Shown here: piece after piece, positions 26,504 through 36,785 of the stretch | How the letters are laid out: every line of letters starts with the position of its first letter | How positions within the stretch are numbered: the first letter of the stretch is position 1 | Position numbers and translations under genes: made by a program | Assembly: GCA_900557645.1 (NCBI GenBank) | Contig: USSZ01000002.1 | Location: 1 to 45,123, forward strand | Direction of reading: 5' to 3' | DNA: 45,123 bases | Origin: an uncultured Eubacteriales bacterium | Lineage (GTDB): Bacteria > Bacillota > Clostridia > Christensenellales > UBA1242 | Notes under the pieces: model-generated | Told to the model about the DNA's origin: nothing | Seen by the model: the letters and a program-made list of their open reading frames with translations, nothing else | Databases searched by the model: none

Positions 26504-28951
26504 TTATTTATTATTTAAAGATGCAAGTTCTTTGATCAAATCTTCAAGCCTTTTGTTGATTTTGGCAAGTTCTTCTTCAGATTCTCCATTTTCTCGTGCG
26601 TTGTTTGCTTGTTCTTGTAAAGATTCAATACTTTTCATAATCTCATCTTTTTCTTTATCAATTTCATTCAAATTATCTTGATTCAATACCTGATTTATTT
26701 GAGAATTGATTGTTTCTTTCATATTATTCAATTTTTCTTCTTCATCATTAATTAAATCATTAATTTTTGAAATAGAATCGTTTGTATCCTCTGTATTTGG
26801 TTGAACTTTTCTTGGGCGACCACGTCCTCGTTTTGGCTCTTGCGATTTATTTTTTTCTTCTTCTGTAATAACTTTTTTTGGGCGACCACGTCCTCGTTTT
26901 GGAGCATCTACATCAGTTGTATTAGATTTTGCTGGTTTATTTTCTGTTGTAGGTTTATCAGCAGATTCTGTAGTTTCAGTTTTTCTAGGACGTCCACGTC
27001 CTCGTTTTGGTTCTTGTAATTTATTTTTTTCTTCTTCTGTTACAACCTTTCTTGGGCGACCACGTCCCCTCTTATGTTCAACTTCTTCACCTTCAGTTTG
27101 AATAGCACCAACTGATTCTTCTTTCTTTTCTTCAGAATTTTGAACAGCAACATCAGTTGTTTCTTCACTAGCATCTTTGTTTACTGCATCTTCAATAAGT
27201 CTTTCAAGACTATTATCAACATCAGGTTTCTTTGTAATTTCTTCAAATGTATTTTCAATAACTGGTTGAATGTTCTCTTCTTTTGGTTCAACAATCTCTT
27301 CACTCTTTTGATTTTCATCAACATAAGCACCGAAAGAATTAATTTGATCATTGACGATTTGTTGCTCTTCTTTTTGCTTTAATTCTTCAGGATTTTCATC
27401 TTTAGAAACTAATACACCATTCATATCATATACTTTTCCGTCAACATCATGGAAAAATCCTTCAGTGTCATGGAAAGAACCGTCTGCATAGATGAAATTT
27501 CCTTGTTCATCATAATGTCCTTCAGGTGTTTGAGTATTTTGTTGATATTCAGGATCAAATTGACTTAAACGAGATCTTAAAGTTACATTTTCATCCATAA
27601 GTCGTTTTATTTGAGTTTGAACATTAATAAGTTCTTCTTCGTTTTTATCTCTTTCTTTCACAAGATTATTTTTCTCTTCAATAACTTTCTTTTCTGCAAC
27701 TTTATATGCACTTCTCATGACTTTTTCAAAGAATGAACGATATTCTGATACCATACCTTTTGTTGCAACTTCAAGGCTATCTTTTAAAATCACATTTAAT
27801 TTTTCAATTTCTTTATCAAGTTCATCTTTAGAAGATTTATATCTGCTTTCTTCTTGGTCATAATCTTTTTGAAGTGAAGCCTGTTTGCTTATCTCTTTAT
27901 CTTGTTGTTGTTTTAAAAGTCCTACTTCAATTCTACTTGTTGTTGCAGCCTGTTGTTCAATAAGTTTTTGAATATTTTCTTTTGATGCTTGAATTTTTCT
28001 TTGTAAATCCATCTGAACGTTTTCATAGTTTCTTCTCAAAGCATCTTTTTGTGCTTCTACTTGGGCAATTTGTGAAAGTGTAGTAGTTCTTTTATTTATA
28101 TAAGTTTCACTTTCTTTCATTGCTCTATCAAGAAGTAATGCACCATCAACACCAACATTTTCAAAGTCAAAGTCGGAAGGTTTAACTTCATTTTTCTTTG
28201 CTGATTCAAATTCTTCTTTCGCCTTTCTTGCTCTCTGTTCGTAATATTCACGCAATTGAGGATTTCCATTTTCAATTTCTTTAGCAGTAAATAATAAGTC
28301 AAAGTCTATGTAAGGAGTAAGTTCTGCACAAGCATTAGTCAAAAATCTAGAAAATAAGTGATATAAATGATAAATATCATCTAAATTAATGACACGTTTC
28401 CCTTTGATAAATAAAACAGCAATAAGTCCAAGAAGCAATACAAGTGCTGGATACATAAGGGCATAAGCAACAACTTGTGCTGAAAATGCTTGTGTTGGCT
28501 GAGATGCAAAACCAAGGATTAAACTAATCACTGACCAAACACCAGTCAAAAGCATTAAGTTTCTAACATTATTTTTCCAACTGCTTGTTTTTAATGGTTT
28601 TTCAATAACATTTTCTTCAGTGAGATAATTTGCAGGTCCACCATCTCTATATAAAATATATTGTTGCCAATAATAAACTAAACGTTTTGGACCTTTTTTT
28701 ACTAATGCATTAAATTCTGCAATATTATTTTCATCTATTTTTTTGTTTGTAAAAAGCCATTTATTTAATTTGTCAAGAGACCTTTTTAATCTTGCTTCAT
28801 AAGAAAATATAGTCTTAATTGAAAACAACAAAATAAATAATGCTTCAACCCCCAAGATGATAGCCAAAAATCCAACTATTCCAATAGATTCAAAAATTTG
28901 ATTTAAGAATGTTTTAATTGAACTATCAATGCTACCTAACAATGAAACCAT
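26504..28951 (-). CDS. Membrane-anchored coiled-coil protein with four AT-hooks
   Basis: 815 residues. A hydrophobic segment near 22-48 and a pair near 130-182 suggest a membrane protein. Then comes a long charged coiled coil (about 225-460), a short acidic segment with Tyr-Asp-Gly and Phe-His-Asp repeats (about 478-510), an acidic linker, and four AT-hook cores (RGRPRK or RGRPKK) near residues 629-635, 651-657, 687-693 and 709-715, spaced by TEEEKNK linkers. A C-terminal helix closes the protein. AT-hooks bind the minor groove of A/T-rich DNA. The gene stands alone, with its own terminator, between unrelated genes. Family not recognised; the domain order is unusual for bacteria. Confidence 0.9.
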   Translation of the reverse strand: MVSLLGSIDSSIKTFLNQIFESIGIVGFLAIILGVEALFILLFSIKTIFSYEARLKRSLDKLNKWLFTNKKIDENNIAEFNALVKKGPKRLVYYWQQYILYRDGGPANYLTEENVIEKPLKTSSWKNNVRNLMLLTGVWSVISLILGFASQPTQAFSAQVVAYALMYPALVLLLGLIAVLFIKGKRVINLDDIYHLYHLFSRFLTNACAELTPYIDFDLLFTAKEIENGNPQLREYYEQRARKAKEEFESAKKNEVKPSDFDFENVGVDGALLLDRAMKESETYINKRTTTLSQIAQVEAQKDALRRNYENVQMDLQRKIQASKENIQKLIEQQAATTSRIEVGLLKQQQDKEISKQASLQKDYDQEESRYKSSKDELDKEIEKLNVILKDSLEVATKGMVSEYRSFFEKVMRSAYKVAEKKVIEEKNNLVKERDKNEEELINVQTQIKRLMDENVTLRSRLSQFDPEYQQNTQTPEGHYDEQGNFIYADGSFHDTEGFFHDVDGKVYDMNGVLVSKDENPEELKQKEEQQIVNDQINSFGAYVDENQKSEEIVEPKEENIQPVIENTFEEITKKPDVDNSLERLIEDAVNKDASEETTDVAVQNSEEKKEESVGAIQTEGEEVEHKRGRGRPRKVVTEEEKNKLQEPKRGRGRPRKTETTESADKPTTENKPAKSNTTDVDAPKRGRGRPKKVITEEEKNKSQEPKRGRGRPRKVQPNTEDTNDSISKINDLINDEEEKLNNMKETINSQINQVLNQDNLNEIDKEKDEIMKSIESLQEQANNARENGESEEELAKINKRLEDLIKELASLNNK

Positions 28952-29145
28952 ATTAAACCCCTTTTAATTTAGTTTTAGTATAACACATTATTTAATTTTT
29001 TACCAACAAAAATATTAATTTTTCGTATTTTTTTTCAATATTTTTACAATTATTTTTAATAATTATTTTTTTATAACTTATATTGCATTATTATTGACTT
29101 ATCGAGATTTATAATTTAAGCATAGCGTTGTTTATTGAGATAAAT

Positions 29146-29180
29146 AAAGGAAATAAATAAATTTATTTCCTTATTTTTTA
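29146..29180 (-). terminator. Terminator of addA
   Basis: AAGGAAATAAAT and ATTTATTTCCTT pair around AA, followed on the minus strand by T-rich sequence. It lies 18 bases or more after the addA stop. Confidence 0.78.
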
Positions 29181-29197
29181 TTATTTTTTATTTTTTA

Positions 29198-32100
29198 TCA
29201 TATTTCAATTACTTTGCCATATTTCAATGACAATAGATATTTTTTATCTATTTTTACATCAAAACCTTTTTCAATAGCAAGACTATATAAATATATCTGC
29301 TTGGAATATCTCTCTTTTATCTTTTCAACATTTTTTTCTGACGTGAATTTATAATCAATCAAAATATTTTCTTCACCTATACTAAATAAATCACAAATAC
29401 CCTGAACAATTATTTCATTTTCACTTTCACTTATACCCACTTCTTTTAGATTGGTTTTCATAATAAATTGTTTTTCTTTGAATACTCTACCATTTTTTAT
29501 AATGGATTTGATTATGGAAATATTTTTAAATAATAAATCTAAATCTATTAAATTGAAATATTCTTCACCTATCCTTTCTTTCAACAAATATTTATCTTTT
29601 TCTAAATCTTCCCTACTTTTTATTTTGTCAAAATCAATGACTTTTAAGGCTTCATGATATGCATTACCTTTTTTTATCGCTTCATCTCGAACAACAATAT
29701 TTTCATCAAAACTTTCACTATTTAAATTTAATAATTGTTTTTCATTAAACTCTTCATTATCTTTATTCATAAGTCCTGAAACAGAATTTTTATATTCGTA
29801 AAAGCAATCAGTATAATTATTATAATTAAACGAAATATAATTATTAATTTCTATATAATTATTTTTAAGTATTTCTAAATTCAAATTATTCTTTTCTATT
29901 TCGATAATATTTTTTTCTTCTATTTCTTCAACAAGGTTAAATTCATAATTTAAGGTTTTTATATGGTTCTGTGATTGAAGTTGACTATAAAAATTTTCTC
30001 CTAGTGCCGAAAAGATTAAATCATAATAACTAGAACAATTAAATATATCTTCTTCTATATTTATATCTTTTTCTTCATTTGTGCCAATTAAAACTAAATG
30101 ATTTTGTGCTCTTGTTAATGCTACATAAAAAATCATAATTTCATCAATAAAATCTTTTCTCTTATTTGAATACTTATTAGCCATAAAAATAGGAGATGGT
30201 TTTCTGATGTTTTCATCGAAATCATAAACATAAGTTCCTAGTCCAAAAACTTTTGAGATATTAAACATATTTCTATTATTTTTCCCAAGTTTCTCTCCAC
30301 AACCTGCAAGAATTACTATTGGATATTCAAGTCCCTTTGTTGCATGAATCGTTGTTATTGTAATTGCATTATTAGAACTTTCAATCATACTTCCTTCTGT
30401 TTTCACTGAATCTAAATAATTTATAAGACCTTGAATATTAAATTCAAAATCTCCTGACTTTATAATTTTAAAAAGTTCATTAATATGACTATTTTTTATA
30501 TTTGAAGATGGTAATGAAGAAAGGTAAAGATTGTAATCTTTTTTCACAAATAAATTTTGCAGTGCCTTTGTAGTGCCGAGTATTTGTTGCTCAAAAGAAA
30601 AATCTTCAATCATTTGAATAAATTCTTTAACTTTTTGATTTTTTAAAGATTGCTCTCTAATTATTTCATAAAAAGCGATATCTTGATTTGATGCACGAAA
30701 CTTTGATAACTCATCTAAACTAAAGCCCCCAAACCAAGAATTCATAACCGAAACAAGTGATATATCATCTTCAAAATTTAAAGATAATTTTAAAATACTT
30801 AATATAACTTGAAGTTGACCATCTTCTAAAAGAGCCTGTTTTATATCAGCAATAATGTTATATCCCTTTTCTTGCATATATCGGACACATTCTTTCATGA
30901 CTTGATTTCTTTCTCTAAAAAGAATTGCGATATCATTTTCTCTAACTTTTCTCCATTCTTTTCTTTTAGCATCGTAAATTTCACTTTGCAAAAATTGTTC
31001 AACTTTTATACATATATCTTTAACTTCGTTTTCAAATTTCCTGGTAAATATTATATCATCAGCCTTTACACTGTAAACACCACTAACATCTTTTTCTTCT
31101 TCCTCTTTTGGCACAACAATATCAACCATTACTGCTGGCAAACCATTGGTTTTAAATTCGCTTAAACCTTTTAACATTGATGTTTTTTTATAATCAATAC
31201 CTACACTTTCAATAGTCATAATTTTTTCAAAGATACTATTTACAAACTGAAGTAATTTATCATCAGACCTAAAATTTCCTGTCAAATACAATGCTTGTCC
31301 ATCTTTTGCTTTATCAAAGTCTTTAATGTCGTTCGTCATTATTTCCATGCTCGCATTTCTAAAGCCATATATCCCTTGTTTTGGATCTCCCACAGCAACA
31401 AAGTTTCCACCTTCTGCAATAGGCTTTATAATACTTGATTGCAATCTATTTGTGTCTTGATATTCATCAATAAAAATATAATCATATCTAGACTGCAATT
31501 CTTTTTTTACTTCTTCATCTTCAAGCAAGAATCTTGATTGTTTCTCAAGGTCTGAAAAATCAACTCCCCTTTTTATTGATTTTAATTTATTATATTCTTT
31601 TTGATATTCTTTAAAAATCAAAATCAAAGCCTTGGAAATTATATTTTCTTTAATACCATCTTTTAATGTTTGACTTACTTCATCATATTGTAAAGTTATT
31701 TTCTGAATTTCTTTTTCGTTATCTCGAATTTTTACCAAACTTTTTTTATAATCTAAATCAGAAATTTTATTTCTTGGCAAAGGCATAAAGACAAATTCAT
31801 TTATTTTTTGACAATTATCAAAAAATTTTTCACTATTATCACTTAAAGATAAATTACAAAAATCTAGCAAATTCTCTTTAAAATTGATAAATGCTTTAAC
31901 ATCACAATCACCTATAGTCATCAACTTTTCTTTTATATTTTTAATCTTATTTATGATTAAATCGTTCAAAAATTTAAAAGAATTTTTTACATAATCATTA
32001 CTTGATTTTTCAAAACTATCTAAAAGTTCTTGTGGTTTATCTTGACTATCAAAGAAATTTTGCATATTGATAATAATATTAAATATTTGATCTTTATTCT

Positions 32101-32569
32101 TTTTAAATGCAAAATATAAATCTTCAAATGCTTTATTTTTTTCTTGAGCAAGTTTATCAAAAACATGATTAAAACTTAAAAATTTAAGATTTTTACTAGA
32201 TTTTTCATCTAAAACAACAAAATTATCATCAATTTCAATTTTATTTATATTTCTTTTTAAAAGTTTTTCACAAAAAGCATCTATGGTAGATATATCACTA
32301 ATTGATATGTCATCAAGTTGTTCGATCAAAAACTCATCTCTTTTTTGCTCAAGAATTGCTTTTGTCAATCTTGTTTTCATTTCTCCTGCCGCTGCTTTTG
32401 TAAATGTCAAAACAAGCATACGTGAGATAGGAACTCTTTGCTGGCAGATGAGTTTTATTAAATATTCAATCACGACAAAAGTTTTTCCACTTCCTGCTGA
32501 AGCCGAAACAATTAATTTCTTTTTATCATTATTAAGAATCTTTTGTTGTTCTTCTGTTAATTTACTCAT
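29198..32569 (-). CDS. addA: AddA-type helicase-nuclease subunit
   Basis: 1,123 residues, close to the usual 1,200. Near the N-terminus SASAGSGKTF is Walker A (about residues 22-31), and YIFIDEYQDTNRLQ with GDPKQGIYGFRNAS are UvrD-type motifs II and III. TTIHATKGLEYPIVIL is motif V, and the nuclease domain near residue 1070 has ENILIDYKFTSEK (D-x-K). With AddB it degrades double-stranded ends and produces recombinogenic 3' tails at Chi-like sites. It overlaps addB by eight bases and has an AGGAG site inside the end of addB, so it is translated with it. Confidence 0.97.
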   Translation of the reverse strand: MSKLTEEQQKILNNDKKKLIVSASAGSGKTFVVIEYLIKLICQQRVPISRMLVLTFTKAAAGEMKTRLTKAILEQKRDEFLIEQLDDISISDISTIDAFCEKLLKRNINKIEIDDNFVVLDEKSSKNLKFLSFNHVFDKLAQEKNKAFEDLYFAFKKNKDQIFNIIINMQNFFDSQDKPQELLDSFEKSSNDYVKNSFKFLNDLIINKIKNIKEKLMTIGDCDVKAFINFKENLLDFCNLSLSDNSEKFFDNCQKINEFVFMPLPRNKISDLDYKKSLVKIRDNEKEIQKITLQYDEVSQTLKDGIKENIISKALILIFKEYQKEYNKLKSIKRGVDFSDLEKQSRFLLEDEEVKKELQSRYDYIFIDEYQDTNRLQSSIIKPIAEGGNFVAVGDPKQGIYGFRNASMEIMTNDIKDFDKAKDGQALYLTGNFRSDDKLLQFVNSIFEKIMTIESVGIDYKKTSMLKGLSEFKTNGLPAVMVDIVVPKEEEEKDVSGVYSVKADDIIFTRKFENEVKDICIKVEQFLQSEIYDAKRKEWRKVRENDIAILFRERNQVMKECVRYMQEKGYNIIADIKQALLEDGQLQVILSILKLSLNFEDDISLVSVMNSWFGGFSLDELSKFRASNQDIAFYEIIREQSLKNQKVKEFIQMIEDFSFEQQILGTTKALQNLFVKKDYNLYLSSLPSSNIKNSHINELFKIIKSGDFEFNIQGLINYLDSVKTEGSMIESSNNAITITTIHATKGLEYPIVILAGCGEKLGKNNRNMFNISKVFGLGTYVYDFDENIRKPSPIFMANKYSNKRKDFIDEIMIFYVALTRAQNHLVLIGTNEEKDINIEEDIFNCSSYYDLIFSALGENFYSQLQSQNHIKTLNYEFNLVEEIEEKNIIEIEKNNLNLEILKNNYIEINNYISFNYNNYTDCFYEYKNSVSGLMNKDNEEFNEKQLLNLNSESFDENIVVRDEAIKKGNAYHEALKVIDFDKIKSREDLEKDKYLLKERIGEEYFNLIDLDLLFKNISIIKSIIKNGRVFKEKQFIMKTNLKEVGISESENEIIVQGICDLFSIGEENILIDYKFTSEKNVEKIKERYSKQIYLYSLAIEKGFDVKIDKKYLLSLKYGKVIEI

Positions 32570-35500
32570 CTTCTCCTACTTTAAAATCTCCTATTTTGTT
32601 GTGTCTTCTTTCTCCATTTATTTTTTCAAATAAACAAATTGGCAAATATGAACAATACTGACAAGCATTTTCATAAGGTTTTGCTTCAATGTATCCTTCT
32701 AAAATTTCATCTACGGCATTATCTGCAACTTTCTTTGCATAATTTTCATATACTTCTAAATCTTCTTTAGCAATCGCATTCCCCTTATACTTTCCATTTT
32801 TACCAGTTGTGCTAAACGAAATATTTAAAATTTTGCTTTTGCCATCTTTAATTAAATTTGTATCAAATTTTTCAATTATATCATCATCTTTACGAACAAT
32901 TCCTTTAAGCAAAACTTTATCATCATCAGTTTGGGCATAATCAAATTTAGCATTAAAATAAAATATTCCTGCTGGCTTTTTATTTATTTTATCCCTAACT
33001 GTCTTTTGATATAAAAATAGTTGTAATTTATTCCCATAATACAATTCTTTAAGCAAACTCCCAGTTCTTCCAGTTTTATAATCAATAATCCTAAAATAAT
33101 CTCCAAACTCATCAATTCTGTCAGCCTTTCCAATCATTTTAATTTGTTGCTTATTGCCCAAAGTCAAATTATCAAATTTCATTTCTATGTATTTTGGTTT
33201 AAATAACGAACTTCGCATCTCTCTCAAAATATCTTCAACAACACTTTTAAGTTGTTTCTTTAAAAAATTAATTAAACTATATTTCTCGTCAGTCGCATCA
33301 ATTTTCTCTTGCAAAGATTCATCTTGAATAATATTTTCAAAATTATTGTCAACAAATTGTTTTGCTTCGATATCTAAATTATAATTATCCTTAATTATAT
33401 GTTGGACTAAAACTTCTGCACATCTATGACAAATATTTCCAATATCTCTTGCGTCAAATTGATATAATTGTTTCTCTTGAATTTTTAATCCATAACTTAA
33501 AAAATGTTTAAATGGACAAGAAAAATATTGTTCTATTTGTGTAACCCTTATTTTATTATTGTAAAAATATAAATTATAACAATCTTGAGAAATTTGTTTT
33601 TTATTGATATCAATTTCTTCAAAAGGTAGCAATTTATTAAGATTATATAAAGATTTTATAACTTTATCCATTTTTGAATAATATTCATCAATAAAATTAT
33701 TTTTATTGCCAAGTGAAAGTTTTATGTTTTTTATGTCTTTCACATATTTTAAATCGAAAATATTAGAAACTCGGACAACATCTGTTGAAAATATATTATT
33801 TAAAGATTCTGCAAATGTTGGAAGTTCGTTTTTCTTTCCTTCTTCATTAAGTGCTTGATAAAACAGAAACAATTTATCCTTTGCAAGTGTCAAAAGATTG
33901 AAAAGTCTAAATCTATTTCTTCTATTAATCATTCTAATTGTCGGCTCAATTTTTTTATTATCAAAACTATATTTAATATCTTCATCACTTAAAAGTCCAT
34001 TATCGCTAGTTTGAATAGGAAGGTTCTGACAACCTAAAACAAAAATGATTTTACTATCTAAACAACTGCTTGTTGTTGCATCACCCACAAGAATTCCATC
34101 AACAAAAGATGGAACAGTTGAAACTTGCTTAAAAGACATAAGCAAATTAAATTTTTTTAAATAATCAGATATGCTAATCTCGTCTGTTTGATATTTTTCA
34201 ATTAAAGATAAAGTTTCTTTAATTATTTCAAATACTTGTAAGTTTATATTTTTTTCCTTTAAAAAATTCTTTTCATTTAAAATAGTCATAACATTATCGA
34301 ACTGTTCTTTTATTTGCGAGCATAGTTTCAAAACAACTTGTGAAAAATCAGAAGCCTTTTTCGCATTAGATAAATCTTCTAAAATATCATCATATTTAAA
34401 ATCTTTTGCTAAATACTTTTTATATTTATATTTTCCTTCAACCATATATGCTTGACATTTTGAAACAAGAGAAGAGTTCTGTCCGAGTAAAATATTAGAA
34501 AATAAACTTATCAATTTGTCGTTTGGATATCCCATAATAACAGTATCAAAAAAATCATTTATCAAAATGCCCAAAAGCGTTTTGTCGGCTGTTATTGATG
34601 AATCAATATAATAAGGAAAATTAAATTTTTTAAATATAATTTCTATAAAATTTTGATATTTAGACAAATCACTTGTCATTATCACAAAATCTTTATAGGA
34701 ATATCCCAAAGTCGTAAAATAATAAATAAGTTTACTTGTTGTAACGATTTCTTCTGTTAAATTGTTTGAAACAAAAATACTATAATATCCTTTATTTTCG
34801 CATTTGACTTTTTCATAACTATAAAGCCCTTGAATAATTGCTTGTTTCTCTGGAGAAAAATTTCCTTTTCGATGAACAACAGTAGCATTGCAATTAAGTT
34901 CTTTTGAAATATTTATAAGTTTTTGATAAATATCTTTTTCGTAAATATAATCATTTCCGATAGAAATAGATTGCGACAAACTTATATTTACTTCATTTGA
35001 AGTTTCAACCAAAACTTTTATAAGTTCATATGCCTCAGAAGTAAAACTCTCAAATTCAGCAAAATAAAATTTTGTTTTAGACAATATATCATTTTTCTTA
35101 ATCACTTCACACAAAAGCGATAATCTTTCATTTGCATCTAATTTCCCTTGCAGAAGATTTTGGTATTCTCGATATATTAAAGCAATGTCATGATATTTTG
35201 CACCTGCCATACCTTTTATATTTTTTTGTCTTTCTAAATCATCTACAGAAATTTTTGAACTTTTAAGTTGAGCAATTATTTTATTTATCTCATAACAAAA
35301 CGCAATATTGTTTTTTTTAAGAGTTAAGAAATCTTTTTTAGTATTTTCTATTGCTTTTTCAGTTAAAAGTAAACATTCTCCACTTGTAAGAACATCGACT
35401 TTAATATTAAGTTTTTTAAAAATTTCACTTGCCAGAGACGTTAACCCTACAACTCTTACATTAAATAATGCTTTTTTAGGCAACACGTTGAGAATCAGTT

Positions 35501-35633
35501 TTTCCATTTGTAATGAGTATTTGTCTGGCACAACTAAAACATGGTCAAAAGAAATATCACTATTATCAATAGTTTCAATCATATCCTTTGTTGCATCTAA
35601 TGTTGTGTTATTTATATAAAGTTTAATTTGCAT
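32562..35633 (-). CDS. addB: AddB-type helicase-nuclease subunit
   Basis: 1,023 residues. The N-terminus (VLVVPDKYSLQMEKLIL, then VVGLTSLASEIF) is typical of AddB, whose helicase part is degenerate. The C-terminal nuclease has FRIIDYKTGR (near 860), and the iron-sulfur site is formed by a Cys near residue 700 (YFSCPFKHF) and three near the end (CQYCSYLPIC). This is the known AddB 4Fe-4S layout. First gene of addBA; starts ATG 35633. The terminus overlaps addA. Roles: double-strand break repair and defence against linear DNA. Confidence 0.96.
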   Translation of the reverse strand: MQIKLYINNTTLDATKDMIETIDNSDISFDHVLVVPDKYSLQMEKLILNVLPKKALFNVRVVGLTSLASEIFKKLNIKVDVLTSGECLLLTEKAIENTKKDFLTLKKNNIAFCYEINKIIAQLKSSKISVDDLERQKNIKGMAGAKYHDIALIYREYQNLLQGKLDANERLSLLCEVIKKNDILSKTKFYFAEFESFTSEAYELIKVLVETSNEVNISLSQSISIGNDYIYEKDIYQKLINISKELNCNATVVHRKGNFSPEKQAIIQGLYSYEKVKCENKGYYSIFVSNNLTEEIVTTSKLIYYFTTLGYSYKDFVIMTSDLSKYQNFIEIIFKKFNFPYYIDSSITADKTLLGILINDFFDTVIMGYPNDKLISLFSNILLGQNSSLVSKCQAYMVEGKYKYKKYLAKDFKYDDILEDLSNAKKASDFSQVVLKLCSQIKEQFDNVMTILNEKNFLKEKNINLQVFEIIKETLSLIEKYQTDEISISDYLKKFNLLMSFKQVSTVPSFVDGILVGDATTSSCLDSKIIFVLGCQNLPIQTSDNGLLSDEDIKYSFDNKKIEPTIRMINRRNRFRLFNLLTLAKDKLFLFYQALNEEGKKNELPTFAESLNNIFSTDVVRVSNIFDLKYVKDIKNIKLSLGNKNNFIDEYYSKMDKVIKSLYNLNKLLPFEEIDINKKQISQDCYNLYFYNNKIRVTQIEQYFSCPFKHFLSYGLKIQEKQLYQFDARDIGNICHRCAEVLVQHIIKDNYNLDIEAKQFVDNNFENIIQDESLQEKIDATDEKYSLINFLKKQLKSVVEDILREMRSSLFKPKYIEMKFDNLTLGNKQQIKMIGKADRIDEFGDYFRIIDYKTGRTGSLLKELYYGNKLQLFLYQKTVRDKINKKPAGIFYFNAKFDYAQTDDDKVLLKGIVRKDDDIIEKFDTNLIKDGKSKILNISFSTTGKNGKYKGNAIAKEDLEVYENYAKKVADNAVDEILEGYIEAKPYENACQYCSYLPICLFEKINGERRHNKIGDFKVGEDE

Positions 35634-35729
35634 AGATTTATTTTATCACATAAACTGTAAAAAAAAAAGAAAAGTTTATAATTTTAAAACAAGTCGCTGT
35701 TTTAAAATCTTACCTTTCTTTTCTCACAC

Positions 35730-36503
35730 CTATAATTCATCTGCAATTTTCTCTGACTTTCTTTTTTCGAGTTTTTCTCTTAATGCTGTTGCTTTAGCAC
35801 ATTTTAATTTAATCATATTTGTCATTAATTTTGTATTTTCGTTTTTTAATTTTATAAATTCATTTTTCAAATCTTTATATTCTTTTTCTTTGTTATGAAG
35901 TTCTAAAATTGCTTTTCTTAATTCTTTATTTGCATTTTCAAAGTCAGCCTTAACTTTATCAGTAATCTCTTCAAGTGTATTTCTTTTCACGAGTCGAACA
36001 AGCCCCATAAACAAAGATTGAATTTCTGTGTCAGTCAAAGTAGTCCTCTTTTTGGTAAATTTTATAATTTTTTCACTGTCTATATTTTCATTGGTTTGCG
36101 AACGATTTTTAGCAATAAAGTTTCTATACTTGTTTTGATAACGAAGCATTTGTCCAACATCACCTTTTGATAAAGATAAACATGCTCTGCGAACACTCAT
36201 TCCACTTTGAACCAAATTATCAATTTGTTTAAGAAGGTCTTCTTCCTCTTGTTTAGAAAAATATACAATAGAAGATTTTTCATGTTTTGCAAGGTCAATT
36301 TTAAGTTTTTCTAATCGTTTTTTATCCTTTGATAAGTTATCTATTTCATGATAATAATAATTACGAACACTATTAGGCTTACGATTATACTTTTTTGCAT
36401 GATTTAAAAAAGCATTTTTAAGAGGTTTATTATCATCTTTTATTTGTTCTACCTCTGAAAATAAATCTTTAACTTCTTGATTTTTCCATATTCCTTTTTT
36501 CAT
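35730..36503 (-). CDS. Myb/SANT-like putative DNA-binding protein (RsfA-like)
   Basis: 257 residues from ATG 36503, which has AAGGAGAAA upstream; an in-frame start at 36533 has no site. The first 55 residues (GIWKNQEVKDLFSEVEQIK and RKPNSVRNYYYHEI) resemble the Myb/SANT helix-turn-helix of RsfA-type regulators, which in Bacillus are prespore-specific. The middle is helical and basic, and the C-terminus (about 205-250) is a coiled coil of Glu/Lys/Leu. It is encoded upstream of addB, 96 bases away, on the same strand, but no shared transcript is proven. Homology weak to moderate. Confidence 0.65.
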   Translation of the reverse strand: MKKGIWKNQEVKDLFSEVEQIKDDNKPLKNAFLNHAKKYNRKPNSVRNYYYHEIDNLSKDKKRLEKLKIDLAKHEKSSIVYFSKQEEEDLLKQIDNLVQSGMSVRRACLSLSKGDVGQMLRYQNKYRNFIAKNRSQTNENIDSEKIIKFTKKRTTLTDTEIQSLFMGLVRLVKRNTLEEITDKVKADFENANKELRKAILELHNKEKEYKDLKNEFIKLKNENTKLMTNMIKLKCAKATALREKLEKRKSEKIADEL

Positions 36504-36593
36504 ATTTTTTCTCCTTGCATAGTTTATAGACAAATTAAAAAGATTTTATACAACGAATATAATAATTTTTAACATTTTTTTTATTTACAGAAA

Positions 36594-36618
36594 TCGAACT
36601 TGCTTGCAAGAGTGAGAC
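36594..36618 (-). repeat. Dispersed intergenic repeat, copy 2
   Basis: 25 bases identical, as reverse complement, to 11931-11955. It lies about 90 bases upstream of the ATG of the Myb-like gene (36503) on that gene's strand, and also upstream of the plus-strand gene at 36786. Followed on the plus strand by T8. Confidence 0.85.
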
Positions 36619-36785
36619 TGGCATTTTTTTTAACTGTGATAACATATTTTATGTGTAAATTGTATTATCAAGCATTAATTTTAACTCGTTTAAATTTCAA
36701 CATCGCCATGTTTATATTTTGAAAACAAGTTATATAAATAAAAAATATTTCATATTTTAATTAATAAAAGGTATATGGTTAAATT

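Noticed and set aside
26805..27073. Repeated DNA within the AT-hook gene, considered as a CRISPR-like array
   Set aside because: The repeats encode in-frame RGRPRK segments and the spacing is irregular; no cas genes are near.
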